Below are positions 25,779 through 36,923 of a DNA stretch of 64,000 bases, one piece after another. Location of the stretch: NCBI RefSeq assembly GCF_009749405.1, contig NZ_WBIQ01000005.1, positions 372,001 through 436,000 of the forward strand, given 5' to 3'. The number at the start of each line of letters is the position of its first letter. Position 1 is the first letter of the stretch. The translations under genes and the position numbers were made by a program. The notes beneath the pieces are model-generated. The model saw only the letters and a list, made by a program, of their open reading frames with translations. It ran no database searches and was not told where the DNA came from. Origin of the DNA: Agromyces lapidis (GTDB lineage Bacteria; Actinomycetota; Actinomycetes; Actinomycetales; Microbacteriaceae).

Positions 25779-26638
25779 CCGCCACCACCGCAACCGTGCG
25801 CAAGGTCGCGGCGAACACGTCCGTCCGGCACTACCTCGCCCGTGTCGCCTTCGGCCTCGTGCTCACGATCGTCGGCCTGCTGTTCGCGCTGCCGCTCGTG
25901 TGGCTCGTGCTCGCGCCCTTCGACGCGACGCCGTCGCTCTCGCTCCAGTGGCCCGACTGGACGCTCGACAACTTCGCTCGCCTCTTCCAGAACCCGTACG
26001 CCATGCGCTCGATCGGCAACTCGCTGCTCCTCGGCATCGGCACGATGATCATCGTCGTCGTGCTCGGCGCGCTCGCCGCCTACGCGATGAGCCGCATCCG
26101 CATCCCGGGGCGCGACGGCATCCTCTACGGGCTGCTGCTGCTCTCGTCGATCGTGACCGGCACCGCCGCGATGGTGCCCACGTTCCAGATCATCACGTCG
26201 CTCGGGCTCATCAACACCTACACCGGCGTGCTGCTCGTGCTCGCCGGCGGAATCCTGCCGACCGTCATCTTCATCCTCAAGGACTTCATGGACTCCATCC
26301 CGAAGTCCTACGAGGAGTCGGCGCGACTGTACGGCGCCGGGCCGTTCCGCATCCTCCGCGACGTGGTCGTGCCGATCGCCCGCCCGGGCCTCGCGTTCAT
26401 CGCGATCTGGACGATCGTGCAGGTGTGGGGCAACTTCCTGGTCCCGTTCATCCTGCTGCGCAGCCCCGACCTCCAGCCGGCGGCCGTGCTCATGTACACC
26501 TTCTACACCGAGAGCGGACAGGCCGACCTCCGGCTCATCTCGGCCTTCGCCCTGCTGTTCTCCGCTCCCGTCCTCATCATCTACTTCGTCGTGAACCGTC
26601 GCTACGGGTTCCGCTTCCATGGAGGTATCAAGTCCTGA
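25775..26638 (+). CDS. ABC sugar transporter permease (MalG/UgpE type)
   Basis: 287 residues, ATG overlapping the previous stop by 4 bp. Hydrophobic helices start at YLARVAFGLVLTIVGLLFAL; the coupling loop SYEESARLYGAGPFRILRDVVVP is the EAA motif for contact with the ATPase. It pairs with the preceding permease and the ATPase that follows immediately. Confidence 0.9.
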   Translation: MTATTATVRKVAANTSVRHYLARVAFGLVLTIVGLLFALPLVWLVLAPFDATPSLSLQWPDWTLDNFARLFQNPYAMRSIGNSLLLGIGTMIIVVVLGALAAYAMSRIRIPGRDGILYGLLLLSSIVTGTAAMVPTFQIITSLGLINTYTGVLLVLAGGILPTVIFILKDFMDSIPKSYEESARLYGAGPFRILRDVVVPIARPGLAFIAIWTIVQVWGNFLVPFILLRSPDLQPAAVLMYTFYTESGQADLRLISAFALLFSAPVLIIYFVVNRRYGFRFHGGIKS

Positions 26639-27714
26639 TGGCCGGTATCAACGCCACCCGACTCGTCAAGGAGTACCCCGGCGGGGTGCGCGGCGTCGAC
26701 GAGGTCGACGTCGAGATCATCGACGGCGAGTTCTTCGCCCTGCTCGGCCCCTCCGGCTGCGGCAAGACCACCCTGCTCCGCTCGATCGCGGGCCTCGAGG
26801 CGATCTCGTCGGGGCAGCTCATCATCGGCGACCGGGATGTCACGGACGCCGAGCCCGGTGCCCGCGGCGTTGCGATGGTCTTCCAGGACTACGCGCTGTT
26901 CCCGCACATGGACGTCGCCGACAACATCGCCTACCCGCTGCGCATCAAGCGTGTGAAGCGCGACGAGCGCCGGGCGACGGCCGAGAGGGTCGGCGACGGG
27001 CTCAGCCTGCAGGGGTTGATCGAGCGCCGCCCCGGCCAGCTCTCGGGCGGCCAGCAGCAGCGCGTCGCCCTCGCTCGCGCGGTCGCGACACGGCCCGACG
27101 TGCTGCTGCTCGACGAGCCGCTCTCGAACCTCGACGCCCGCCTGCGGCTCGAGGCGCGCACCTTCCTCAAGGAACTGCAGCGCGACCTCGGCGTCACGAC
27201 GGTGTTCGTCACGCACGACCAGGCCGAGGCGCTCGCGCTCGCCGACCGCATCGCGGTCATGAAGGCCGGCAAGCTGCAGCAGATCGGCACGCCGCGCGAG
27301 GTGTTCCAGCGCCCGAACAACACCTTCGTCGCCGGGTTCATCGGGTCGAACCCGATGAACCTCGTGCCGGCGACCGTGTCGGCCGGCTCCATCGCGATCG
27401 GCGACGGTGTCTCGACGGCGCTGCCGCCCGGCACCGAGGACCACGTGCGCGAGGGCCAGGCGGTCGTCTGGGGCGTGCGCCCCGAGTACCTGCGCTGGAC
27501 CACGACCGAGGAGCCGGGCGCGATCGCCGCCGAGGTCAGCGTCGTCGAGAACCTCGGCGCGAGCGTGCTCATCGCGGTGAACGTCGACGGCCACAAGCTG
27601 CAGGTCGTCGTGCCCGAGGACCACGAGCCCGCCCCGGGTGACCGTGGCTTCGTCGTGCCGACGGGCTCGAAGACCCTGCTGTTCGACGCCGAGTCGACCG
27701 AGCGCATCGGCTGA
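26638..27714 (+). CDS. ABC sugar transporter ATP-binding protein (MsiK/UgpC/MalK type)
   Basis: 358 residues. Walker A is GPSGCGKTT (37-45), signature LSGGQQQRV from 135, Walker B LLLDEP near 157, and the switch His in FVTHDQAEA. The C-terminal OB/TOBE-like domain after residue 240 is typical of sugar importers and could accept regulatory input. Stop-start overlap (TGATG) with the permease. Actinobacterial ATPases of this class often serve several importers, and the other sugar importer in this window, at 14.7-17.8 kb, has no ATPase, so this one could drive both. That sharing is an inference. Confidence 0.92.
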   Translation: MAGINATRLVKEYPGGVRGVDEVDVEIIDGEFFALLGPSGCGKTTLLRSIAGLEAISSGQLIIGDRDVTDAEPGARGVAMVFQDYALFPHMDVADNIAYPLRIKRVKRDERRATAERVGDGLSLQGLIERRPGQLSGGQQQRVALARAVATRPDVLLLDEPLSNLDARLRLEARTFLKELQRDLGVTTVFVTHDQAEALALADRIAVMKAGKLQQIGTPREVFQRPNNTFVAGFIGSNPMNLVPATVSAGSIAIGDGVSTALPPGTEDHVREGQAVVWGVRPEYLRWTTTEEPGAIAAEVSVVENLGASVLIAVNVDGHKLQVVVPEDHEPAPGDRGFVVPTGSKTLLFDAESTERIG

Positions 27715-27718
27715 CGCG

Positions 27719-28975
27719 GTGACCACGATCCGCCGCACGATCCCGGTCACGGTCGAGCTCCAGAACGAGCAGCGCTACCTGAACGTGCCGTTCGAGGTGC
27801 CGCCGGGCACCGACTCGCTCGAGGTCGTCATCCGCTTCGACCCGAGCGAGTCGGGCATCGACCTCGGCTGCGTCGGCGCGGGCGGATGGCGCGGCTGGTC
27901 GGGCGGCGCACGCACCGAATACCTCATCACCGCGACGGATGCCACGCCGGGCTACCTGCCCGGCGTCCCCGAGCCGGGGGAGTGGAACGTCGTGCTCGGC
28001 CTGCACCGGGTGCCGAGCGCGGGGGTCGCCGTCGAGGTCGAGATCACGATGCCCGCCTCGCGCCCGGTGCCGCCCGTGCCCGAGTCGGCGCCCGTCGCCC
28101 GTGCGGTGCGCGGCAGCGACCGCGCGCTCCCGGCCGAGCCGGGCCTCACCTGGTTCGCGGGCGACTTCCACGGGCACACGATCCACTCCGACGGGCGCCT
28201 CCCGATCGGCGGGCTCGCGGCGCTGGGCGTGGCATCCGGCCTCGACTTCATGGCCGTGACCGACCACAACACGGTGAGCCACCACGCCCACCTGCCGGGC
28301 GAGGGCGCGAAGCACGGAATCACGTTGCTGCCCGGCCAGGAGGTGACGACCCACCGCGGGCACGCGAATGCGTTCGGCGACATCGGCTGGATCGACTTCC
28401 GGGAGCCCGCGCAGCACTGGGTCGACGAGGTCGAGCGTCGCGGCGGAACGCTGAGCATCAACCACCCCATCTCGGGCGACTGCTCCTGGCTGCACCGCCT
28501 CGAGCGGCGCCCGGCCGCCGTCGAGCTGTGGCACGCGACCTGGTACCGCGAACTGATCTCGACGGCGCCGTTCGCATGGTTCCGCACCTGGCCGGCGGGC
28601 GCGACCCTGCTCGGCGGCAGCGATGTGCACATGCTCGAGGAGCCGCAGCGGCCGGGCACCCCGACGACCTGGGTCGCCGCCGAGGACGCCTCGGCCGAGG
28701 CCATCCTCGAGGGCGTGCGCGCCGGTCGGACCGCCATCACGGGCAGCGCCCATCTCGACGGTGCCGCGCTCATGCCCGAGCTGATGCGGGCGCCCGCACT
28801 CGTGCGGCTCGGCGACGAGGTCATGGCGGTCGACGCCGAGGGCCTCGTACTCGTCGACGGCTTCGGCCGCCGCCGCTCGGTGCGGTCGGCGCGCGAGTCG
28901 TTCTCGGCCGACCCGGCCGACGGGCCGTTCGCGCTCCTGCTCGCCGACCGGAGCATCATGGCGCTCTGCGCCTGA
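27719..28975 (+). CDS. CehA/McbA-type PHP-domain metallohydrolase
   Basis: 418 residues from a GTG at 27719, 4 bp after the ATPase stop. An N-terminal beta-rich region of about 130 residues precedes the PHP domain. HGHTIHSDG at 151-159, VTDHNT, then a later NHP and GGSDVH, are metal-binding PHP motifs. CehA is a carbaryl hydrolase, but the wider family includes phosphatases and other esterases with trinuclear metal sites. Placed in a carbohydrate operon it may hydrolyse a phosphate or other ester of the imported glycoconjugate. No signal peptide, so it works in the cytoplasm. The true substrate is unknown. Confidence 0.82.
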   Translation: MTTIRRTIPVTVELQNEQRYLNVPFEVPPGTDSLEVVIRFDPSESGIDLGCVGAGGWRGWSGGARTEYLITATDATPGYLPGVPEPGEWNVVLGLHRVPSAGVAVEVEITMPASRPVPPVPESAPVARAVRGSDRALPAEPGLTWFAGDFHGHTIHSDGRLPIGGLAALGVASGLDFMAVTDHNTVSHHAHLPGEGAKHGITLLPGQEVTTHRGHANAFGDIGWIDFREPAQHWVDEVERRGGTLSINHPISGDCSWLHRLERRPAAVELWHATWYRELISTAPFAWFRTWPAGATLLGGSDVHMLEEPQRPGTPTTWVAAEDASAEAILEGVRAGRTAITGSAHLDGAALMPELMRAPALVRLGDEVMAVDAEGLVLVDGFGRRRSVRSARESFSADPADGPFALLLADRSIMALCA

Positions 28976-29030
28976 ACACGCTGATCGCCTTCCTTCCCTG
29001 CACCCTTCCCACTTCACTCTGGAGCCACCC

Positions 29031-31841
29031 ATGGAGACCCCCGACGAACTCGTGATCGTGCCGCACACGCACTGGGACCGAGAGTGGTACGAGCCGCACG
29101 ACGTGTTCCGGCTGCGGCTCGTGCACATGGTCGACCGCCTGCTCGACACGCTCGAGCAGAACCCGGGGTACCGCTTCACGCTCGACGGGCAGGCCGCCGC
29201 GGTCGACGACTACCTCGAGATGCGGCCCGAGCAGCGTGAGCGCGTCGCGTCGGCGGTCGAACGGGGACAGCTCGCGGTGGGCCCGTTCCTGATCCTGCTC
29301 GACGAGTTCCTCTGCGACGGCGAGACGATCGTGCGCAACCTCGAACTCGGCCTGCGGTCGAGTCGCAGCCTCGGCCCCGAGATGCGGCTCGGCTACCTGC
29401 CCGACATGTTCGGGCACTCGGCGCAGATGCCGCAGCTGCTTCGCGGGTTCGGCGTGCGCGACGCGATGATGTGGCGGGGCGTGCCCGCCCGGATCGACTC
29501 GCACGCCTTCGCGTGGGTGGCCCCAGATGGGTCGACGGTGCGCGCCGAGTACCTCATGGACGGCTACGGCAACGCCCTCGACCTGTTCGCGCTGCCCGGC
29601 CAGCTCGACGGGCTCGTGCGCGAGTACCGCGACCAGGTCGCGAGCCGGTACGGCTCCGAGCCGATCCTCGGGATGCTCGGCACCGACCACAGCGCACCGC
29701 CGGCCGACCTCATGCAGGTCGTGGCGGCGGCGAACGGCGATGCCGGCGACGGCGGACGCGCCGACGCCGGTCGCGTCGTGCTCACCGTCGACACCGCCGA
29801 GGGCTACGTGCGCCGGGTCGCGCCCGAGTGGGCCGCGGGCGACGACGACGCGCTCGCCGGACTCCCCGTCGTCGAGGGCGAACTGCGCTCACACGCGCGG
29901 GGGAACCTGCTGCCGGGCGTCTTCTCGATCCGCACCAACCTGAAGCAGGCGATGGCCGACGCCGAGCGCCGATTGAGCGTCGCCGAGCGGCTCGACGCCG
30001 CGTTCGGCTCCGACGACCACCGCGCGTTCTTCGACACGGCGTGGTATCGCCTCGTCGAGTCGACCGCGCACGACTCGGTGACCGGCTGCGGCGTCGACGC
30101 GACCGCGAACGAGGTCGAGGGCCGGCTCGCGACCGCCGCCCACGTCGCGCGGGGCGTCGGGCTGCGCACGATGGAGCGCATCGCCGCCTCGACCACGCCC
30201 GACCGGCACGTCGTCGCCAACCCGACCGGGTTCGCCCGCCGCGCCCATGTCGAGATCCGCCTGCACGACCCGGCCCGGCTCGAGCTCGGCAGCGGCGTGC
30301 AGCTGCTCGACGCGCTGCCCGAGGTGCTCGGCGACGAGACCATGCCGACCCGCGAGCTGCGCAAGCTGCTCGCCCGCATCCACGGGCGCGAGCTCTTCGG
30401 CCAGCTCATCAACGACTGGACCTTCACCGACGAGGGGGTGCGCTTCCAGGTCGCGGAGGCGCCCGTCGGCGACTTCGACCTCGCCGCGTTCACCGAGGAG
30501 CTCGAGCGCCGCATCGCCTCCGACCCGTCGGGTGAGCGCACCTGGCGCGTCGAGATCATCGCCGACCCGCGACGCGTCGCCCTCGTCGGCGTCGACGTCG
30601 GCGGCGTCGCGCTCGCGGAACTCGACCCGACGACGGCGACCGCGACCGCCGATCCCGTGACGGTCGGCGACCGCACGCTCGCCAATCGGCAGCTCACGGC
30701 CACCGTCGACGAGCGCGGCAACGTCACCATCGAGGCGGCCGACGGCACCGTCCTGCGCGATGCGCTGCGCCTCGTCGACGAGGGCGACCGCGGCGACTCG
30801 TACAACTACGGCCCGGTCGCCTCGGCGTCGGCCGTCACGGACCCAGACGAGGTCGAGATCTCGGTGCTCGAGGCCGGGCCGCTGCGCGGCCGTCTGCGCG
30901 TGCGACGCCGCTACGCCGTGCCCGCGCGGCTCGACGCCCGTGATCCCGACACCCGCTCCGAGGCATCCGTACCGCTGGTCGTCGACACCGTGCTCGAACT
31001 GCGCGAGGGCGAGCCGATGCTGCGGGTCGACGTCGACTTCGTGAACGCCGCCGCCGACCACCGCCTGCGCGTGCTCGTGCCGACGGTCGAGCGCGACCTG
31101 CCCGGATCGTCGGCCGCCGGCCAGTACGTCGTGACCGAGCGCGGTCGGGACGGCGAGGGCGGCTGGGGCGAGTTCCCGCTCCCGACCTACCCGGTCGCGC
31201 GCTTCGTGCACGCCGGCCGTACGAGCGTGCTCGTCACGAAGCACTCGGAGTACGAGGTCGTCGCCGATGAGCGCTCGGGTGACGACGCCATCGCGCTCAC
31301 GCTCGTGCGCGCGGTCGGCATGATGAGCGTGAACGTGCACCCGCTGCGCGACGAGCCCGCGGGCGCCCAGTTCGAGGTGCCCGGCGCCCAGTATCTCGGC
31401 ACGCGCGTGCGCACCTCGTTCGCCGTGCTTCCGTCGGCGGCCGGATGGGCCGAGTCGGGTGCCGCGCGCTGGGCCGAGCTGCTCCGCACCGAGCCCGAGG
31501 TCGTGCGCGGAACGCGCGGCGGGCCGGCGGTCGTGGGCGGGGTCGCGGGTGCCGGAGGGGCGGCCGGGGCCGCCGACGATCTGCCCGACGGTGCGGTCGT
31601 CGAGGTCGGCGGCGACGTCGTGCTCGAATCGCTGCGCACGGTGACGGATGCCTCGGGCGAGGCCGTGCTCGAGGCGCGCTTCGTGAACTACCGGGGTGCG
31701 GCTGCGCCGCTCGCCGCACGGGCCGCCGGCGTGTGGGATCGCACCGATCTCACCGGCGCGGTGCTCGAGCACGGGGTCGACCTCGCGACGTTCGAGATGG
31801 GTGCAGCGCGGATCGAGACGTTCCGACGACGCGCCGAATGA
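29031..31841 (+). CDS. Alpha-mannosidase, glycoside hydrolase family 38
   Basis: 936 residues. IVPHTHWDREWYEPHD at the N-terminus holds the zinc-binding HxHWD and GYLPDMFGHSAQMPQLL the catalytic Asp region; SGHS/AHDSVTGCGVD further on fits the middle domain. The C-terminal half is beta-rich. GH38 enzymes remove alpha-mannose with retention, needing zinc. No signal peptide is visible, so it acts on imported mannosides. The operon and a GGAG ribosome site 7 bp before ATG 29031 support expression with the transporter. It is the main clue that the imported compound contains alpha-linked mannose. Confidence 0.9.
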   Translation: METPDELVIVPHTHWDREWYEPHDVFRLRLVHMVDRLLDTLEQNPGYRFTLDGQAAAVDDYLEMRPEQRERVASAVERGQLAVGPFLILLDEFLCDGETIVRNLELGLRSSRSLGPEMRLGYLPDMFGHSAQMPQLLRGFGVRDAMMWRGVPARIDSHAFAWVAPDGSTVRAEYLMDGYGNALDLFALPGQLDGLVREYRDQVASRYGSEPILGMLGTDHSAPPADLMQVVAAANGDAGDGGRADAGRVVLTVDTAEGYVRRVAPEWAAGDDDALAGLPVVEGELRSHARGNLLPGVFSIRTNLKQAMADAERRLSVAERLDAAFGSDDHRAFFDTAWYRLVESTAHDSVTGCGVDATANEVEGRLATAAHVARGVGLRTMERIAASTTPDRHVVANPTGFARRAHVEIRLHDPARLELGSGVQLLDALPEVLGDETMPTRELRKLLARIHGRELFGQLINDWTFTDEGVRFQVAEAPVGDFDLAAFTEELERRIASDPSGERTWRVEIIADPRRVALVGVDVGGVALAELDPTTATATADPVTVGDRTLANRQLTATVDERGNVTIEAADGTVLRDALRLVDEGDRGDSYNYGPVASASAVTDPDEVEISVLEAGPLRGRLRVRRRYAVPARLDARDPDTRSEASVPLVVDTVLELREGEPMLRVDVDFVNAAADHRLRVLVPTVERDLPGSSAAGQYVVTERGRDGEGGWGEFPLPTYPVARFVHAGRTSVLVTKHSEYEVVADERSGDDAIALTLVRAVGMMSVNVHPLRDEPAGAQFEVPGAQYLGTRVRTSFAVLPSAAGWAESGAARWAELLRTEPEVVRGTRGGPAVVGGVAGAGGAAGAADDLPDGAVVEVGGDVVLESLRTVTDASGEAVLEARFVNYRGAAAPLAARAAGVWDRTDLTGAVLEHGVDLATFEMGAARIETFRRRAE

Positions 31842-31884
31842 CCCCCCGGTCGCGGGTGAGCCCAGGGCGCCGTCGACCGTCTAC

Positions 31885-31894
31885 TGTCAGAACA
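31885..31894 (+). promoter_or_regulatory. IolR-box-like site upstream of the GntR gene
   Basis: TGTCAGAACA matches 9 of 10 positions of the remembered IolR consensus KGWCHTRACA. It lies 21-30 bp before the GntR start, as expected for autoregulation, and shares TGTCAGAAC with the site before the IolE-like operon. Confidence 0.55.
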
Positions 31895-31914
31895 ACCGAA
31901 CAACTGGAGTAATG

Positions 31915-32679
31915 ATGGCCCAGCTCCCCGAGCAGCGACTTCCCGTCGAGCTGTTCCTCGATCTCGACCGCTCCGGGCCCGTTCCGCTGTACTACCAGAT
32001 CTCGAGCCGGCTCGAGCAGGCCATTCGCGACGAGACCCTGCCCGCGGGGTCGCGCCTCGAGAACGAGGTCGCGCTGGCGGCACGGCTCGGGCTCAGCCGC
32101 CCGACGATTCGCCGCGCCATCCAGGAGCTCGTCGACCAGGGCCTGCTCGTGCGCCGGCGGGGCATCGGCACGCAGGTCGTGCACGGCAAGGTCACCCGCA
32201 ACGTCGAGCTGACGAGCCTCTACGAGGACCTCGAGCGATCGGGCCAGACGCCCGAGACGACCGTGCTCGCCGTCGAGCACGGTACCGCCGACGATCGGGT
32301 CGCCGAGGCGCTCGGCGTCGAGCTCGGCAGCCCCGTGCTGCACATCAGGCGCCTTCGCAGCGCCGACGGCGTGCCGCTCGCGATTCTCGACAACGTGCTG
32401 CCCGAGCCGTTCATCGACCTCGATGAGGAGTCGCTCGAGAAGCACGGGCTCTACCAGCTGCTGCGGGCCCGTGGCGTGACGATGCGGGTCGCCAAGCAGC
32501 GCATCGGCGCCCGTGCCGCGACCGCCGGCGAGGCCGAGCTGCTCGATCTCTCGCGTGGGGCGCCGGTGCTCACGATGTCGCGCACCGCCTTCGACAACTC
32601 GGGGGTCGCCGTCGAGTTCGGCCAGCACTGCTACCGGCCCGACCGGTACTCGTTCGAGGTGACGCTCGTCGATCGGTGA
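31915..32679 (+). CDS. GntR-family regulator, UTRA/HutC subfamily (IolR candidate)
   Basis: 254 residues from ATG 31915, chosen over 31912 because it is 5 bp from GGAG. The winged helix contains PLYYQISSRLEQAIRDETLP and LSRPTIRRAIQELVDQGLLVRRRG. The C-terminal UTRA domain includes GSPVLHIRRLRSADGVPLAI and ends SFEVTLVDR. Such proteins sense small ligands, often sugars or their phosphates, and bind palindromic sites. It follows the mannosidase gene by 73 bp and lies between that operon and iolC. An IolR-like box before its own gene, before iolC and before the IolE-like gene makes it the likely regulator of both. The C. glutamicum IolR is also GntR-type. Confidence 0.85.
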   Translation: MAQLPEQRLPVELFLDLDRSGPVPLYYQISSRLEQAIRDETLPAGSRLENEVALAARLGLSRPTIRRAIQELVDQGLLVRRRGIGTQVVHGKVTRNVELTSLYEDLERSGQTPETTVLAVEHGTADDRVAEALGVELGSPVLHIRRLRSADGVPLAILDNVLPEPFIDLDEESLEKHGLYQLLRARGVTMRVAKQRIGARAATAGEAELLDLSRGAPVLTMSRTAFDNSGVAVEFGQHCYRPDRYSFEVTLVDR

Positions 32680-32785
32680 GTGGCGGCGCCCCGCCGTTCG
32701 TGAGGAAAGTTTCGCTGGTCTCTCCGGTCACGGTGACGCTAACGTTTCACCACTTCGATGGTCTCGACGATGAGGTTGGAGCACG

Positions 32786-33277
32786 ATGATGAAGCGATCG
32801 ATCGCGGTAGTGGTGGGTGCGGCGGTCGCGGTGGCGCTGTCGGGGTGCAGCCCGGCCGAGGCGGGCGATGCGTCCGCGTTTCCGATGAGTCGGGGCAGTG
32901 AGCTCTGCGCCCCGGTCGAGGCAGGTGGCAGGCTTTTCATCGGCGACGTGCTCCCGACCACGGCGGGCGACCTCATCGTGCGCGACGTGCAGCTCATTCG
33001 CGCCGACGGGCTGTCGGTCGTCGAGTCGTACGTGATCTCGAACCAAGGAGGGATCATGGCGGCGGAGTACCCGCCGGCGATTCCTGAACTGGAATCGCGA
33101 GTGCCGGCGCAGGGAGCGAAGGTGAGCGAGGGCGCGCCGCTGTCGGTCGCGGTCGTCGTCGAACGTGGTGATGCCCCGGGCCACGCCGAGGGAATCCGGG
33201 TCGTCTACGAGATTGCCGGCGTCGAGTCCGCCGCGATCGGCGGCGTGCACTACGACCTCGTCGACCACTGCCCCTGA
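32786..33277 (+). CDS. Small lipoprotein of unknown function
   Basis: 163 residues from ATG 32786; ATG 32789 is equally possible. MMKRSIAVVVGAAVAVALSGCSP is a lipoprotein signal with lipobox ALSGC (Cys21). The mature part is small and beta-like, with GDLIVRDVQLIRADG, and two cysteines (SELCAPV and the C-terminal DHCP) that may form a disulfide. It is 106 bp after the GntR gene on the same strand. No family is recognised. It should sit on the outer face of the membrane. Confidence 0.75.
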   Translation: MMKRSIAVVVGAAVAVALSGCSPAEAGDASAFPMSRGSELCAPVEAGGRLFIGDVLPTTAGDLIVRDVQLIRADGLSVVESYVISNQGGIMAAEYPPAIPELESRVPAQGAKVSEGAPLSVAVVVERGDAPGHAEGIRVVYEIAGVESAAIGGVHYDLVDHCP

Positions 33278-33321
33278 AGCCTCCGCGAGCCGGCTCGACG
33301 GGGCTCGCTAGGCTGGCCCGC

Positions 33322-33996
33322 ATGACCGCGAGCCGAATGCCGCCGAGCGCGGTGCGCGCGATCGCGTGGGGTCGGATCGTCGCGGGCGCGCTCTGCATCG
33401 CGGTACTCGCGTACGCGTACGCCCTGCGCATCGCGGCGAGCGACGGCAACCCGTTCGACTTCTTCGGCTACTTCACGAACCAGACGAGCCTGCTGACCAG
33501 TCTCGTGCTGATCGGCACGGGCACGGCGGTCGTCGCCGGTCGCGTCGTGCCCGGCTGGCTCTCCACCGTTCGAGGCGTCGCGGTCGCCTGCCTCATCGTC
33601 GTCGCGCTCGTCTACAACCTGCTCGTGCCGGGCACCGGTTCGGCACCGCCGTGGGTGAGCACCGTGCTCCACGTCGTGTTCCCGATCGCCGTCGTGCTCG
33701 ACTGGGTGCTCGTCGCCGATCGCTCGGCGCTGCCCTGGCACCGGCTGTGGCTCGTGCTGCCGTATCCGGTCGCGTGGCTCGCCGTCGTCCTCGTGCGCGG
33801 CGTCACCGACGGCTGGGTGCCGTACGGCTTCCTGCTGCCCCAGCACGGGCTGCCGTCACTCGTGCTGCACGTGGTCGGCCTGCTCGCCGCCGCGCTCGCG
33901 TCGGGTGCGCTCGTCTGGGCCGCCAGCCGGCTGACCGTCTTCGCCCCGGATGCCGCGGGCGAGGTCGATCGGCAACCCGTCGGCGCGCACGGCTGA
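33322..33996 (+). CDS. Pr6Pr family integral membrane protein
   Basis: 224 residues with six predicted helices. FFGYFTNQTSLLTSLVLIG near residue 45 and VLHVVFPIAVVLDWVLVADR near 112 match the Pr6Pr/FAR-17a/AIG1-like family seen in many actinobacteria. Aligned conserved polar residues in the membrane (Asn, His, Asp) recall AIG1/ADTRP-type threonine esterases, but bacterial members have no established function. It converges with iolD 10 bp downstream, so no room for a conventional terminator remains. Confidence 0.8.
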   Translation: MTASRMPPSAVRAIAWGRIVAGALCIAVLAYAYALRIAASDGNPFDFFGYFTNQTSLLTSLVLIGTGTAVVAGRVVPGWLSTVRGVAVACLIVVALVYNLLVPGTGSAPPWVSTVLHVVFPIAVVLDWVLVADRSALPWHRLWLVLPYPVAWLAVVLVRGVTDGWVPYGFLLPQHGLPSLVLHVVGLLAAALASGALVWAASRLTVFAPDAAGEVDRQPVGAHG

Positions 33997-34006
33997 GCGC
34001 GGGGGC

Positions 34007-35901
<1,895 letters not shown>

Positions 35902-35905
<4 letters not shown>

Positions 35906-36894
35906 TGCTGGGGTCCTTCGTTCGTTGCGGGCTGGTTTGCGGGCTGGTTCGCGGCAGGTGGGTTCATGGCGGTCGGGTACGGCAGTCGTGGGTCGACGAC
36001 TTCGTCGACCCAGGCGTCGCGCACCCAGGCGTGGGCGGGCTCGTCGGTGATGCGCCACACGCGCTCGCCGGGGCCCGCCATGACATTGAGGTAGTACAGG
36101 TCGTAGCCGGGGGCGGCCGCGGCCGGCCCATGGTAGCCGCCGGGCAGCAGGGCGACGTCGCCGGTCGTGACGCGCTCGTCGACCGCGATCTCGGTCACCG
36201 ACGAGGATGACGCGGAGAACAGGGCGAACGGTTGAGCGGCGCCGCTCGGGGGAACCGGGGCCGGCCGCGAGGCATCCGCGCACGTCGCCGCCGCCTCGAA
36301 GTAATAGATCTCCTCGAGCTGCGACTCGATGCCGGGCACCTCTTCGTCGTGCTTGTGCGGCGGGTACGACGACCAGTTTCCTGCGGGCGTGATGACCTCG
36401 CACACGATGAGGCGCTCGGCCGCCATCACCGCGGGCGTGCCGAGGTCGTGCACCTGCCGGCTCGCCTGACCGCGCCCGCGCAGCTCGACCGGCGCCTCGT
36501 CGCGATCGATCAGGCGCAGCGGATGCCTCGTGGTCGCCGGTGCCTCGGCGACGGCGAGCCGTCCGGCGCCGCGGACGACGGCGCTCGCACCGACCGGGAG
36601 GTAGAGGGTGTCGGTCGGGCCGTCGAACACCGAGTCGCGGCCGACGAGGTCGAACGCGTGCGTCGAGCCGTCGGGCTCGACGACGTCGACGTGCACGCCG
36701 CCGCCCGCGAGCGGCACGAGCTGGCGCTCGACGTCACCGGCCCGCAGTTCGAGACCGGCGTCGCCGTGGTCCCCGAGCTCCGCGACCCGAAGGCCCGTGC
36801 GGTGCCATCCGGGGAGCGAGCCGTCGACGACGACGCTCCAGCCGTCGCGGGCGAGCGAGCCGTGCGGATGGAACCACCGGGCGTCGTTGCTCAT
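35902..36894 (-). CDS. iolB: 5-deoxy-glucuronate isomerase
   Basis: 330 residues from ATG 36894. WSSYPPHKHDEEVPGIESQLEEIYYF is the cupin metal-binding block of IolB (two His, Glu, a further His later in LLPGGYHG). It converts 5-deoxy-glucuronate into 2-deoxy-5-keto-gluconate for the IolC kinase. The C-terminal 20 residues are rich in Pro, Asn and Gln repeats and are longer than usual. Overlaps iolD by 4 bp. Family length is about 270-300, so the tail is a small local extension. Confidence 0.95.
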
Positions 36895-36923
36895 CTCTCG
36901 TCCTCCTCGGGCAGGTCGGTGCG